Made by a program: the position numbers and the translations under genes. Shown here in pieces: positions 51,560 through 62,570 of a DNA stretch of 64,000 nt; positions within the stretch are counted from its first letter, which is position 1, and each line of letters opens with the position of its first letter. This DNA is from Weissella cibaria KACC 11862 (lineage in GTDB: Bacteria > Bacillota > Bacilli > Lactobacillales > Lactobacillaceae): NCBI RefSeq assembly GCF_000193635.1, contig NZ_AEKT01000031.1, positions 18,382-82,381 of the forward strand, given 5' to 3'. The notes beneath the pieces were generated by a model. That model made no database searches. It saw only the letters and a list, made by a program, of their open reading frames with translations, and was not told the origin of the DNA.

Positions 51560-52775
51560 GCTGCTCACCCTGTTCAGAATGAACATGATTAACCTGTTCA
51601 AACACGGTGTTGCCTAGAGTCCACAGTTTGATAAATCCAACTGCTGCGGCTTGATCGAATGATGAACTGGCCGTATACGTCGCCAAATTTTCATCATAGA
51701 GTGAATTTTTAGCTGACTGACGCGCCACAGCAATTGCAGAACCCTTGAATAACTTCATCTTCACGTCACCGTTTACAACTTGCTGCGTTACCTTGATAAA
51801 CGCTTGCAGCGCATCAAACAAAGGCGACACCCACTTGGCATCGTAGACTAAGTTCGCTAAGTGTTCGGCCACAATTGGCTTAAAATGTGCAACATCTCGT
51901 TCCAACGTCAAGTCTTCCAAATCCTTGTGGGCCGTCATCAAAACAGTGGCGGCTGGCACCTCATAAATTTCACGTGACTTAATACCGACTAATCGATTCT
52001 CAATATGATCAACACGGCCAATCCCGTGCGCGCCAGCCAACACATTTAACTTTTCAAGGATTGTTGTTAGCGACATTGCTTCACCATCCAAGGCAACTGG
52101 CAAACCGGCTTCGAAACTAATCGTGACAAAATCAGCAACGTCCGGTGTATCTGCAATTGCTGTAGTCAACTCATATGCTTCCTCAGGCGCTTCATGCCAT
52201 GGATTTTCTAGAATTCCCGCTTCAATTGCACGCCCCCAAATATTTTCATCAATTGAGTATGGTGACTCCTCACCTACTGGAATGGGTACATGATGCGCAT
52301 CTGCATAGGCAATCTCTTCTTCACGTGACCATTGAAAATCTCGAATTGGTGCCTCAATTTTCAAATTAGGGTCAAAGGCGTGAATCGCAGCCTCAAAACG
52401 AACTTGATCATTACCGTGACCTGTCGATCCATGCGCAATTGTTGTCGCACCAATCTGATGCGCGATTTCGACTAACTTCTTAATGATTAACGGCCGTGAC
52501 AATGCCGAAACTAATGGATACTCACCTTCATATAACAAATTTCCTTGAATAACTGGTGCCACATAATCTGTCGCAAATTCTTCTTTGGCATCCAACAGGA
52601 TTGACGCTTCGGCACCCACTTGTAACGCCTTGGCTTTGATGAAATCCAAGTCTTTACCATGTTGACCAACATCTAGCACAACCGCCGTTACGGCATACCT
52701 CTTCTCCTTAAGCCAAGGAATGGCCACCGAAGTATCTAAACCGCCTGAATAAGCTAAAACCAACTTTTCTTGCAT
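51552..52775 (-). CDS. argG: Argininosuccinate synthase
   Basis: A 407-residue ligase joining citrulline and aspartate with ATP. The N-terminal [15 protein letters not shown] (residues 8-22) is the PP-loop; [14 protein letters not shown] and [17 protein letters not shown] follow in order. It is the first gene of the minus-strand arginine cluster and has a promoter and ARG-box-like sites at 52812-52861. Confidence 0.95.
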   Translation of the reverse strand: MQEKLVLAYSGGLDTSVAIPWLKEKRYAVTAVVLDVGQHGKDLDFIKAKALQVGAEASILLDAKEEFATDYVAPVIQGNLLYEGEYPLVSALSRPLIIKKLVEIAHQIGATTIAHGSTGHGNDQVRFEAAIHAFDPNLKIEAPIRDFQWSREEEIAYADAHHVPIPVGEESPYSIDENIWGRAIEAGILENPWHEAPEEAYELTTAIADTPDVADFVTISFEAGLPVALDGEAMSLTTILEKLNVLAGAHGIGRVDHIENRLVGIKSREIYEVPAATVLMTAHKDLEDLTLERDVAHFKPIVAEHLANLVYDAKWVSPLFDALQAFIKVTQQVVNGDVKMKLFKGSAIAVARQSAKNSLYDENLATYTASSSFDQAAAVGFIKLWTLGNTVFEQVNHVHSEQGEQHD

Positions 52776-52811
52776 ATTTATTCCCCTTTTTGAATATTTG
52801 ACTATTCGTCA

Positions 52812-52861
52812 ATTGTAACTATTTATTCAAAAATAGCAAGATTAATTGTATTTTTATTCTA
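52812..52861 (-). promoter_or_regulatory. Promoter and ARG-box-like sites of the arginine cluster
   Basis: Minus-strand TTGCTA (52839-52834) and TACAAT (52817-52812) have a 16-base spacer. Two AT-rich sites fit the ARG-box pattern (ATGAATAAAAATTCA-like): AGAATAAAAATACAAT (52860-52845) and TTTGAATAAATAGTTACAA (52831-52813), the second lying within the promoter. ArgR repression by arginine is inferred. The gap up to 53079 shows nothing else. Confidence 0.65.
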
Positions 52862-53079
52862 AATAAATTCAATAAATCATGATAAAAGACGCATTTAATC
52901 GGTGGTATTATTGTTAATCGGAATACTAAATCAATATTTTGAAAATCATAAAATATTCATATTTGTCAATCGGATGCTTCTATTCAATTATTTACATATT
53001 TTTTCAATCCATCCGCCATTTTTGTATATTTCAGAGAACTAACCCTGTGCATAAACGAATTAAACATCTGTTTTTAACA

Positions 53080-53116
53080 AAAAAATCCGCGGAGACAGTC
53101 ATCTCCGCGGATTTTG
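53080..53116 (-). terminator. Terminator of BMP protein gene 2
   Basis: AAAATCCGCGGAGA and TCTCCGCGGATTTT form a perfect 14-bp stem with a T-run on the minus strand. Confidence 0.9.
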
Positions 53117-53135
53117 ATTTTTAAATTGTCATTAA

Positions 53136-54215
53136 TTAGTTTTCAGGCGTTGCTGGCACCTTGATATCGCCAGAAATAATCTTTGCCTTTGCAGTCTCAA
53201 CAGCCTTCTTCTCGTCTGCATTCAAGTTCTTCGTGACAACACCGACTCCGCCTTCCTTCAAGCCGTAGTAAACAGTCTTGCCACCAGGGAACTTATCCTT
53301 TTGCGCTGATTCCGTAATCAATTGCACACCACGACCAACACCCGTCAATGATGATGTCAACGTCAAGTTAGCTGACTTGCCATCCTTTGACTTGTAGTCA
53401 CCCATGTTTGTTTGGTCCATATCGACACCGATGACCCAAACCTTATCCTTTGAATCCGCAGCCAACGTTGCGTCTTGGTCCTTCGCAGCTTGGAAGACAC
53501 CATTTCCAACACCACCAGCGGCTTGGAAAATAATGTGCTCACCTTGCGCCATCTTGGCCTTAGCAATTGTTTGTCCCTTGGCTGGGTCTGAGAACGTACC
53601 TGCATACGTTGCATCGACCTTCATATTAGGATCAACTGACTTCACACCGGCTTGGTAACCAGCCAAGAATGATTCGATCACTTGGTTCTTCATACCACCA
53701 ACGAAACCAACCGTATCGTCACCGATTTCCTTGGCCTTTGTCGCAGCGGCGATACCAACCAAGTATGATGATTGCTCTGAGTGGAACATGACTGATGCAA
53801 CGTTCTTGTACTTCTTATCCGCAATTTCATCAACCAACACAAACTTCGTGTCAGGATACTTCTTAGAAACGGTTTGGACTGAATCCTTAAACGTGTTTCC
53901 GATAGCTGAAACGACATTGTACTTAGCAGTAGCAGCTTGCGTCAATTGCGTATCGTAATCGGCGACCGTCTTAGGTTGGAAGTAGTTGTAACCATTTTGT
54001 CCCTTAGACAAGTTGTTAGCCTTACCCCACTTCTCTAAGCCTTCCCAAGCGCTTTGGTTGAAGCCCTTGTCATTTACACCGTTTGTGTCTGAAACAACCG
54101 CAGCGGTGAATTTATCGCTTGATCCGCCCTTGCTACCTGACGTTGCGGCATACGCAATCCCTGCAACGACAACAACTGCTACACCACCAATAATCAATGT
54201 CCGACGTGAAACCAT
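53136..54215 (-). CDS. BMP/PnrA-family nucleoside-binding protein 2, membrane-anchored
   Basis: A 359-residue paralogue of the protein at 26107-27189, with the same core (AVVSDTNGVNDKGFNQSAWE and VIGVDMDQTNMGDY). The N-terminus has an RR pair and a hydrophobic helix (residues 4-25) and again no lipobox cysteine, so the helix probably anchors it. Codon use is strongly biased toward preferred codons, suggesting high expression. No permease or ATPase is adjacent, so it must share components encoded elsewhere. I use the ATG at 54215. Confidence 0.88.
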   Translation of the reverse strand: MVSRRTLIIGGVAVVVVAGIAYAATSGSKGGSSDKFTAAVVSDTNGVNDKGFNQSAWEGLEKWGKANNLSKGQNGYNYFQPKTVADYDTQLTQAATAKYNVVSAIGNTFKDSVQTVSKKYPDTKFVLVDEIADKKYKNVASVMFHSEQSSYLVGIAAATKAKEIGDDTVGFVGGMKNQVIESFLAGYQAGVKSVDPNMKVDATYAGTFSDPAKGQTIAKAKMAQGEHIIFQAAGGVGNGVFQAAKDQDATLAADSKDKVWVIGVDMDQTNMGDYKSKDGKSANLTLTSSLTGVGRGVQLITESAQKDKFPGGKTVYYGLKEGGVGVVTKNLNADEKKAVETAKAKIISGDIKVPATPEN

Positions 54216-54577
54216 TTTTCCTAATACCTCCAAAGTATAAAATCCCTCGACCCGACCACTCTTTTTGCCTTGAAAATTACCAGCTCAGAGTCCAAATAAA
54301 AATGTAATTTTTACTACTATAAGGTTCTATTTAAGATAATGCAAGGGGTCAGTTCATTACATTTTTCATGGTTTTCGAATTATTAAAAACGATTAACCTA
54401 ATAACAACTGTATTTAAGGCCCTAAAATAAGTATTTTTCGTAAATGTCTTATTTTTAGTAACTATATTTATGAGAGAAATGTAATATGCGAACAAATTAC
54501 GAACATTTTTAAAACCCACCATTGATTATTGTCGTGAAGTACGTATAATTAGAAACAACAATTTTATGGGGGATATC
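54216..54577. promoter_or_regulatory. Intergenic region with guaA promoter and PurR-like boxes
   Basis: For guaA, TTGATT (54522-54527) and TATAAT (54544-54549) have a 16-base spacer. Just upstream, two CGAAC cores 11 bases apart (54489 and 54500) lie in ATATGCGAACAAA and AATTACGAACATT. The latter matches 12 of 13 positions of the B. subtilis PurBox AWWWCCGAACWWT. No purine riboswitch fold was seen. The rest is AT-rich and holds no gene. Confidence 0.6.
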
Positions 54578-56131
54578 ATGGCAAACACAGAAACGCACGA
54601 TAGCATTTTGGTGTTGGACTTCGGTTCACAATATAACCAACTCATTTCACGACGCATTCGCGAATTGGGTGTTTATTCTGAATTAAAGCCACACACAATG
54701 ACGGCCGCTGAAATTAAGGCACTTAATCCAAAGGGACTCATCTTTTCAGGTGGGCCTAACTCGGTCTATGAAGACGGTGCGTTCACGATTGATCCAGAAG
54801 TGTTCAATTTGGACATTCCAATCCTTGGCGTTTGCTACGGTATGCAATTGATGGCACATGTATTGCCTGGCGGAAAAGTGGCGCCAGCGAATGATTCATC
54901 AGAATACGGTGAAACTGAAATGGACGTGACGGCTGACAACACCGTTTTGTTCGGCGGCACACCAGAAACGCAAACTGTTTTGATGTCACACGGTGATTAC
55001 GTTGAGCAAGTACCTGATGGCTTTAAAGCCGTTGCCACGTCTGACAACACGCCAATCGCAGCCATGGAAGATACTTACCACAACTTCTACGGGGTGCAAT
55101 TCCACGCTGAAGTGCAACATACTGAATACGGCATGCAAATTTTGGAAAACTTCGTTGACAAGGCAGTTCGTGCAGAACGCAATTGGTCAATGGATGATTT
55201 CATCGACGAGCAAATCACGAAGATTCGTGAAACCGTTGGTGACAAGAAGGTCTTGCTGGGTCTTTCTGGTGGGGTTGATTCATCAGTTGTGGGTGTTTTG
55301 TTACAACGTGCTATTGGTGATCAATTGACATCAATTTTCGTTGATCACGGTTTGCTACGTAAAAACGAAGCAGATGAAGTGATGGCTGCTTTGGGCGGTA
55401 AGTTCGGCCTGAACATCATTAAAGTTGATGCACAAGAACGTTTCTTGACGAAGTTGGCCGGGGTTACTGATCCTGAGCAAAAGCGTAAGATTATCGGAAA
55501 CGAATTTATTCGCGTCTTTGACGAAGAAGCCGCTAAGCTTGATGGCATCGACTTCTTGGCACAAGGCACGTTGTACACTGACGTGATTGAATCAGGAACG
55601 GATACCGCGCAAACGATCAAGTCACACCACAACGTCGGCGGTTTGCCAGAAGACATGCAATTCCAATTGATTGAGCCCCTTAACACACTCTTCAAGGATG
55701 AAGTTCGTGCGTTGGGTGAGAAGTTGGGTATGCCACACGAACTTGTTTGGCGCCAACCTTTCCCTGGTCCTGGCTTGGGGATTCGTGTTTTGGGTGACAT
55801 TACTGAAGCAAAGCTCGAAATTGTGCGCGAATCTGATGCAATCTTGCGTGAAGAAATTGCTAAGCATGGTTTGGATAGCGAAGTTTGGCAATACTTCACT
55901 GTCTTGACGGGGGTCCGTTCAGTCGGTGTCATGGGTGATGGCCGTACGTACGACTATACGATTGCCATTCGTGCTATCACGTCTGTTGATGGGATGACGG
56001 CTGACTTCGCTAAGTTGCCATGGGATATCTTGGAAGAGATTTCTCGTCGCATCGTCAATGAAGTCGACCACATTAACCGCGTCGTGTACGATATCACGGC
56101 CAAGCCACCTGCAACTGTTGAGTGGGAGTAA
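54578..56131 (+). CDS. guaA: GMP synthase (glutamine-hydrolysing)
   Basis: A 517-residue enzyme converting XMP to GMP. I use the ATG at 54578 behind GGGGG, giving the usual length. The class I amidotransferase domain has [19 protein letters not shown] and catalytic [11 protein letters not shown]; the ATP-pyrophosphatase domain has [17 protein letters not shown], and the dimer domain ends with PPATVEWE. It is transcribed alone, probably under purine control. Confidence 0.96.
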   Translation: MANTETHDSILVLDFGSQYNQLISRRIRELGVYSELKPHTMTAAEIKALNPKGLIFSGGPNSVYEDGAFTIDPEVFNLDIPILGVCYGMQLMAHVLPGGKVAPANDSSEYGETEMDVTADNTVLFGGTPETQTVLMSHGDYVEQVPDGFKAVATSDNTPIAAMEDTYHNFYGVQFHAEVQHTEYGMQILENFVDKAVRAERNWSMDDFIDEQITKIRETVGDKKVLLGLSGGVDSSVVGVLLQRAIGDQLTSIFVDHGLLRKNEADEVMAALGGKFGLNIIKVDAQERFLTKLAGVTDPEQKRKIIGNEFIRVFDEEAAKLDGIDFLAQGTLYTDVIESGTDTAQTIKSHHNVGGLPEDMQFQLIEPLNTLFKDEVRALGEKLGMPHELVWRQPFPGPGLGIRVLGDITEAKLEIVRESDAILREEIAKHGLDSEVWQYFTVLTGVRSVGVMGDGRTYDYTIAIRAITSVDGMTADFAKLPWDILEEISRRIVNEVDHINRVVYDITAKPPATVEWE

Positions 56132-56148
56132 TATTTAATATCTAAACG

Positions 56149-56190
56149 AAAAAACCGCCATGGAATAAACAAATTCCAAGGTGGTTTTTT
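56149..56190 (+). terminator. Terminator of guaA
   Basis: AAAAACCGCC-A-TGGAAT pairs with ATTCCA-A-GGTGGTTTTTT. Confidence 0.85.
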
Positions 56191-56310
56191 GTATCTATTC
56201 AAAACTTTATCCCCAAATCAAAAATCACATCACTGAGCATGCTTACTTTTATGATACGTTTATTTAGTATTGTAAATAAAATACATAATAATATAGAAAA
56301 GAGCACCGTT

Positions 56311-56859
56311 ATGATAACTGAAATTGTCGGTACCCGACTACTGACGTTGCGCCAACAACGCCAATTAACCCTGCAAGAAGTCAGCACACTAACAGGTGTC
56401 AGCACTGCTTCTCTGAATAACATAGAGCGCCACACTACTTCGCCTTCCATCGATACACTCTGGAAGATTTCTAGTGGTCTAGCTGTGCCCATTAACTACT
56501 TTTTTGCGACCGATCCTGTCGACTTTGAACTAGCTAGACCTGCGGATTTCCACAATATTGCTAGCGAAGATGCAGGTGTCGTGGTCCAATCGGTCTTTAA
56601 CTCGATTGCGTCGAATAACTTTGAAGTCTTTGATTTGTCACTGACTAGCCAGTCAGCGCGGCAATCTGCCGCCCACGTACCAGGGACGGTAGAGGTATTA
56701 ATTGTAAAAACCGGCACCTTAACAATGCAGGTCAATGGGCAAACATTTCAAATTCCGGCTGGTACCATGGCCAAGTTTAACGGAGCATTTGCGCATGAAT
56801 ATCGGAATGACACTACGACCGACACTAGTTTTGTCAGTCTCATGATTTATAATCGCTAG
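56311..56859 (+). CDS. XRE-cupin transcription regulator
   Basis: A 182-residue regulator with a helix-turn-helix at residues 9-62 (LLTLRQQRQLTLQEVSTLTG, then VSTASLNNIERHTTSPSI) and a C-terminal cupin at about 105-180 (VEVLIVKTGTLTMQV, FQIPAGTMAKFNGAFAHEYR). I use the inner ATG at 56311, though its ribosome site is weak. It is eight bases before a DMT exporter, which it probably controls; the cupin would sense the exported molecule. Confidence 0.85.
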   Translation: MITEIVGTRLLTLRQQRQLTLQEVSTLTGVSTASLNNIERHTTSPSIDTLWKISSGLAVPINYFFATDPVDFELARPADFHNIASEDAGVVVQSVFNSIASNNFEVFDLSLTSQSARQSAAHVPGTVEVLIVKTGTLTMQVNGQTFQIPAGTMAKFNGAFAHEYRNDTTTDTSFVSLMIYNR

Positions 56860-56867
56860 GAGCATGT

Positions 56868-57815
56868 ATGGCCATAAAGTCTGTTTTACTCGGTATTCTT
56901 GCCGCTTTATTTTTCTCGTTGACCTTTCTCTTAAATGAAATCAATTTGCATGCGGCTGGCGACTGGGTATGGGTGTCCACCCTCCGTTACCTATGGATGT
57001 TACCGATGATTGCCATGTTGGCTTATGTCCCTCAGGTGAAGGCAAATTTCCGTAAGGTGTGGCTGGCAATCAAAGATGCGCCATTCTATTGGCTACTCTG
57101 GAGTAATGTGTGTTTCGTTTTGTTTTACGTCCCGCTCACCTGGGCTGCACAGTTTCTTCCCGGGTGGTTGGTGTCTAGCTTATGGCAACTCACTATCATC
57201 TTCGGTGTGCTCACAACGCCATTAATGAAGGTCACCGATAGTTCTGGTGTATCACATCGTTTGCAGATACCGCGAAATAAATTGAAGTGGATGGTCATTA
57301 TCATCATCGGAATTGCCATGACCACGATTCAAACAACCGGATTTGCTGGTTTTAATCATAAATTTTGGTTTGCCGTCATCGCAATTCTAATCGCAGCCAT
57401 TTGTTATCCACTGGGGAACCGCCAAATCGGCGTTCGTTACCCCGATTTCAACGGGTTAGAAAAAGTTTTTGGGATGTTGATTGCGACATACCCAACTTTC
57501 ATTTTGTTGGCAATCATTGGTTATTTGAGATCAGGATTGCCAAACCATACAACGCTCTTAAGCACGTTCACAGTTGCTCTGTCTTCTGGCGTTATTGCAA
57601 CGGTACTTTTCTTCCAAGCAACCGCGATGGCCGCTCGGAACATGGAAGTGTTGGCAACTGTTGAAGCCACCCAATCATTTGAGGTGATTTTCACGGTATT
57701 GCTGGGCGTTCTATTTTTAAATCATGCGTTACCGACACATATCCAATTGTTGGGTTTGCTCGTTATGATTCTCGGTATTGTGGGGATTAACCTAACTCGT
57801 AAAAGACGTTATTAA
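56868..57815 (+). CDS. EmrE-type multidrug/DMT exporter
   Basis: A 315-residue membrane protein with about ten helices, of the Firmicute 'multidrug resistance efflux transporter' group within the DMT superfamily. Features include FSLTFLLNEINLHAAGDWVWVS-like start (residues 16-37), PLTWAAQFLPGWLVSSLWQLTI and a final VEATQSFEVIFTVLLGVLFL. TAGGAG precedes the ATG. It is in an operon with the XRE-cupin regulator. Confidence 0.82.
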   Translation: MAIKSVLLGILAALFFSLTFLLNEINLHAAGDWVWVSTLRYLWMLPMIAMLAYVPQVKANFRKVWLAIKDAPFYWLLWSNVCFVLFYVPLTWAAQFLPGWLVSSLWQLTIIFGVLTTPLMKVTDSSGVSHRLQIPRNKLKWMVIIIIGIAMTTIQTTGFAGFNHKFWFAVIAILIAAICYPLGNRQIGVRYPDFNGLEKVFGMLIATYPTFILLAIIGYLRSGLPNHTTLLSTFTVALSSGVIATVLFFQATAMAARNMEVLATVEATQSFEVIFTVLLGVLFLNHALPTHIQLLGLLVMILGIVGINLTRKRRY

Positions 57816-57820
57816 TCGTG

Positions 57821-57852
57821 AAAAGGCCACCGCACAGTGCGATGGCCTTTTT
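57821..57852 (+). terminator. Terminator of the XRE-cupin/DMT operon
   Basis: AAAGGCCA-CCGCACAGTGCGA-TGGCCTTT with an inner CGCAC/GTGCG stem and a T-run. Confidence 0.9.
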
Positions 57853-57861
57853 CATTACAAA

Positions 57862-58023
57862 CAAAAACACGCCACAAACATGGCGTGTTTCATACTATGA
57901 AAGCTGAGAAGATAGTATCTGCGTTTTTGAGATTGTTGAGATTGTGAAGTATTAAGTCGTACGTACTACCTTCTCATTTGCGGTTGCCCGCAATGATGTT
58001 AAACGGGTTCGCACCGTTTAACA
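57862..58023 (-). ncRNA. Candidate structured RNA or long 3' UTR
   Basis: On the minus strand, directly after the ROK kinase stop: a perfect 10-bp stem TGTTAAACGG/CCGTTTAACA (58023-57997), a TTGCGG-GCAA-CCGCAA hairpin with a GNRA loop (57993-57978), an ATACTAT/ATAGTAT stem (57918-57892), then a terminator AACACGCCA/TGGCGTGTT with TTTTTG (57889-57862). The first stem lacks a T-tract. The four-hairpin architecture suggests a stable RNA. It is not homologous to the sibling RNAs. Confidence 0.45.
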
Positions 58024-58032
58024 CCGATAAGC

Positions 58033-58935
58033 TTAAGCCTCCTGATTTAGCTCAAGTAACAAACGATAAATCGCACCATACAGATTAGCATCATTACCAA
58101 ATTTACCGGGCACGATATCGACATGACTAATCATGCGATTGATATATGGATTCCCTTGATAAAATGCCTCGTACGCTTCACGAATGGTTGCCGTCACAAT
58201 CGGTTGGGCTGAAATACCACCACCGATTACGACCCGTTCAATATCAACCGTTGCTTGCAAATTTTGAATCTGTAGCGCGATTGTTCGTGCGTATTGATTA
58301 AAAATACGCTTAGCTTGCGGATAACCAGCATTGATGAACTCAAATACTTTTTCTCCATCGTGGACATCCGGCAACTCCAATTCGGTCGCGATTTCCTTAA
58401 TCATCTCAACCGCCGACCCTGTAAAACCAAACCGTGATTCACGATCCGTCGTAATTTTATGGTAAATAAATGATAATTCACCAGCTTCATAATGAGCACC
58501 ATAGTGTAACTGACCGTCAATTACAAAACCACCGCCAACACCCGTGCCAAGGACCAGCGCTAAACCATTCGCGACCCCTTTTAACTCACCCACCCAAAGT
58601 TCAGCAAGTGCAGCGGCTTTCCCATCATTTTCAATAGCTAACGGCAAATCTAATTGCAACGCCGTCTTTAGGTCGACGCCGTCTAAAAACGACCACATCA
58701 CCCCGGCATGAATAGTACCCGTGTCATGATTAACACGCACCGGCAAGCTAATGCCAACACCCCGAATATCGTCATGATACAATGCAATAATCGCCTGCAA
58801 TTGCGCAACAAAAGTCTTTAGATCTCGACGATTTGTTGGCTGATTACCACGTTCAACCAATTCTCCACTATGATTAACTAAACCATATTTAACTTTGGTA
58901 CCACCAACATCGATGGCCCAATAATGATTTTCCAT
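58033..58935 (-). CDS. ROK-family kinase, possible beta-glucoside kinase
   Basis: A 300-residue sugar kinase with WAIDVGGTKVKYGLV (ATP loop, residues 5-19), IENDGKAAALAELW with the catalytic Asp, and LVLGTGVGGGFVID. It lacks the CxCGxxGC zinc site of glucokinases in the ROK family, as do beta-glucoside kinases (BglK). Next to a 6-phospho-beta-glucosidase and an MFS carrier with no PTS gene, phosphorylation of cellobiose-like sugars is the best guess. AAAGGGAT precedes the ATG. It could also be a fructokinase or a regulator. Confidence 0.8.
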   Translation of the reverse strand: MENHYWAIDVGGTKVKYGLVNHSGELVERGNQPTNRRDLKTFVAQLQAIIALYHDDIRGVGISLPVRVNHDTGTIHAGVMWSFLDGVDLKTALQLDLPLAIENDGKAAALAELWVGELKGVANGLALVLGTGVGGGFVIDGQLHYGAHYEAGELSFIYHKITTDRESRFGFTGSAVEMIKEIATELELPDVHDGEKVFEFINAGYPQAKRIFNQYARTIALQIQNLQATVDIERVVIGGGISAQPIVTATIREAYEAFYQGNPYINRMISHVDIVPGKFGNDANLYGAIYRLLLELNQEA

Positions 58936-58946
58936 TTTTATCCCTT

Positions 58947-60140
58947 TCATTCATGAGCTGTCTCACCCAATTTATTGGCATGACGCCCAGGGCGAATTGC
59001 GGCCTTCATAAAGGCCACAATGGCTAATAACAATAACATAAAGCTAATAATCACGTAATTAGCAATTTCACTTGTTTGATTAAACCAACCGTTCAGTGTC
59101 TTAAGCACATATGGGCTTGCCGACACACCAACATTGATTCCCACTAACATCATTGTTGATCCTAATGTCTGTGAGACCGCATTTGTCTCAGCTGCTAAAT
59201 TACTAAAGATTCCTGGCATAACCATACCAAACGCAAATCCGTAACCCGCAACGGCTACCGCTGACAAGATGAGCGACTGACTCTGTATCAAGATGAACAC
59301 CATCGTCATCGCCAATGTTGCGCCAATCGCAATCGAGTAGCGCCCTAACAAACGCTTAATCTGTCCAAACAACAATGATGACAAAAATTGGAATGCCGTC
59401 ACAAGTCCCGTGACAAAACTGGCATCAGCGGCTGTTCCGTAACCGCGTTCGGCAAATACCGGCGCCATTTTAACCGTGATGCCAAAATATGCCGTAAACC
59501 AAAAGAATGCAAATACCGCTGAAAAAATCATCGCTCCATTTACGCGGACATGACCACTCGCAGTAACATGTTCTTCCTCAACCACTGGCGTATTATCGGG
59601 TACTAACAAACCAAACAAGACCAATGGAATTGCCCCAAGCGCGTACACACCAAACGCGGCGTGCCAACCACCGCCCATTAGGAATCCCACGACCCACGTC
59701 AGCAAAGTTGTCACCATCGCAGCCGCCGCATCTCGATAACCAATCAAAGCGTCACGCTCATGACCCGTGTAATACATCGAAATCAATGAGAACGATAACG
59801 AATTAAATAATCCGACACCGGCACCAAATAGGAACCGACTAGCTAGCATAATCGTATAATTCTCGGTAAACATCGGTGTAATACCTGCAATTACCGAAAC
59901 CAATAACCCTAGAACAACGGTGCGCTTGTTTCCCATTAATCTTGTTACAAGCGGTGACAACAAAACAAATATCAAAATACCTAAACTCGACACAGACATC
60001 AATAATTCAATGTCCGTTTGCGAATGACCAGCCAAAGTTTGATGAATCAGTGGCACGGTTACCTGGACGGCCGCTGCCGCATTCGTTAGCGTTGCAATTG
60101 ATAGCAACGCTACCTTAAACCAAAAACTATGTTTATTCAT
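58947..60140 (-). CDS. MFS transporter
   Basis: A 397-residue carrier with twelve predicted helices. The loop between helices two and three (SPLVTRLMGNKRTVVLGLLV) carries the MFS motif, and FLFGAGVGLFNSLSFSLISMYY the conserved helix-four segment. The substrate is unknown; within this cluster it may import beta-glucosides without PTS, or export sugars. I use the ATG at 60140 behind GGGGAG. It sits 11 bases before the ROK gene and 31 after the TSUP gene. Confidence 0.85.
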   Translation of the reverse strand: MNKHSFWFKVALLSIATLTNAAAAVQVTVPLIHQTLAGHSQTDIELLMSVSSLGILIFVLLSPLVTRLMGNKRTVVLGLLVSVIAGITPMFTENYTIMLASRFLFGAGVGLFNSLSFSLISMYYTGHERDALIGYRDAAAAMVTTLLTWVVGFLMGGGWHAAFGVYALGAIPLVLFGLLVPDNTPVVEEEHVTASGHVRVNGAMIFSAVFAFFWFTAYFGITVKMAPVFAERGYGTAADASFVTGLVTAFQFLSSLLFGQIKRLLGRYSIAIGATLAMTMVFILIQSQSLILSAVAVAGYGFAFGMVMPGIFSNLAAETNAVSQTLGSTMMLVGINVGVSASPYVLKTLNGWFNQTSEIANYVIISFMLLLLAIVAFMKAAIRPGRHANKLGETAHE

Positions 60141-60171
60141 ATAATCATCACTCCCCAAATTAATCCCTATT

Positions 60172-60951
60172 CTACATATGTCGACCAACACTAACCAACG
60201 TCAGCACGGCCAACATAATCATGAAAACGTTATATAAAATGGCCAACATTTTACTAGAAAGTCGTTGACTCAACGTTGTACCAATATAACCACCGATAAT
60301 CGCCACAATCGCAAGCCATGGAACCAGGCCTAAGTCATACCGACTATAATCATTCGCAATCACAATGGTGTATATTTTTGAAATCTGTGAGAAAAAGATA
60401 CTTGCAATCGAATAAATTGCTGCGTCGCGCAGTGTAAAACCAAAACAAATTACCAATAACGAGACGTTCAACGGACCTCCACCGATGGCCAAAAAGATAG
60501 ATATTGCACCTAAAAACAATCCCAAGCCAAACGATGCCAACCAATGTGGCTTTTTTACACGTTGCCGTTGTGGCATCGCCCGCGTATAGATAATCAAAAA
60601 GATTAACGTTAGAAATAATATAATCGACTGGGTTAACTGCACTTTATTTTCAGGAAAATAGCGTAGTAATACCGTCAACAAGCTATTCCCTATATAACCA
60701 CCGAGTAATGATCCCACTGAAATTTCAAGCAACATTGGCAAGTCATACTTAAAGCCCGACTTAATTTGCTTAACAATTGATACTAAACACATCGTAAATA
60801 CGACAACGGTTGTATAAAAGCCAATGACTTGTACCGAATCTGGCGAGAACAAATCTGTCATTGCTTTTAATACAATGCCCCCACCAATCCCGGCCAATGC
60901 CCCAATGATTGTTGCAATAAATGTCGCAATAACATACAAAACATTCAGCAT
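60172..60951 (-). CDS. TSUP (TauE/SafE) family permease
   Basis: A 259-residue membrane protein with eight helices and two TauE repeats (ALAGIGGGIVLKAM near residue 20 and FLAIGGGPLNVSLLVICFG near 155), the glycine-rich hallmarks of sulfite/organosulfonate exporters. Its role in a beta-glucoside unit is unclear; it might export an aglycone acid or another anion. It starts seven bases after the GH1 stop. Confidence 0.88.
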   Translation of the reverse strand: MLNVLYVIATFIATIIGALAGIGGGIVLKAMTDLFSPDSVQVIGFYTTVVVFTMCLVSIVKQIKSGFKYDLPMLLEISVGSLLGGYIGNSLLTVLLRYFPENKVQLTQSIILFLTLIFLIIYTRAMPQRQRVKKPHWLASFGLGLFLGAISIFLAIGGGPLNVSLLVICFGFTLRDAAIYSIASIFFSQISKIYTIVIANDYSRYDLGLVPWLAIVAIIGGYIGTTLSQRLSSKMLAILYNVFMIMLAVLTLVSVGRHM

Positions 60952-60958
60952 AAATGCC

Positions 60959-62374
<1,416 letters not shown>

Positions 62375-62384
62375 TTAATCTCCT

Positions 62385-62438
62385 TTTCTTGCTATTTCTA
62401 AGCAAGAAACAGTATAGCTAGCTAACCAAGCGCAATAA
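62385..62438 (-). promoter_or_regulatory. Promoter and operator of the beta-glucoside unit
   Basis: Minus-strand TTATTG (62438-62433) and TATACT (62416-62411) have a 16-base spacer. TTTCTTGCT-N7-AGCAAGAAA (62385-62409) is a perfect inverted repeat over the expected start of transcription, a fitting site for the RpiR regulator. Confidence 0.7.
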
Positions 62439-62481
62439 TAGCTTTTCAAATCGACTTGTCAGACCGTTGCACACTCAAACA

Positions 62482-62496
62482 AGAAAACGCTTACAT
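62482..62496 (-). promoter_or_regulatory. cre site upstream of the GH1 promoter
   Basis: ATGTAAGCGTTTTCT on the minus strand fits every fixed position of the CcpA consensus WTGNAANCGNWNNCW. It predicts carbon catabolite control. Confidence 0.75.
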
Positions 62497-62534
62497 ACCA
62501 TGCAACGCTATTGCGCAAAATAACACTTTCACAT

Positions 62535-62565
62535 GAAAAAACGGACCTACCAATTGCAGCCCGTT
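62535..62565 (-). terminator. Terminator of the RpiR gene
   Basis: Minus-strand AACGGGC and GTCCGTT pair (one G-U) around a 12-base loop, with a T-run. The RpiR gene is thus separate from the GH1 unit. Confidence 0.7.
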
Positions 62566-62570
62566 CCACT

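Noticed and set aside
52939-53124. 61-codon plus-strand ORF between argG and BMP gene 2
   Set aside because: AT-rich, no ribosome site, and it runs through the BMP terminator.
54200-54219. A fourth parS-like site at the start of BMP gene 2
   Set aside because: Only about 13 of 16 positions match and the CACGTG core is broken to GACGTG.
55345-55932. 195-codon ORF antisense to guaA
   Set aside because: It lies wholly inside guaA on the other strand, has low-complexity Ser/Pro/Lys-rich composition and no ribosome site. It is a shadow of guaA's codon bias.
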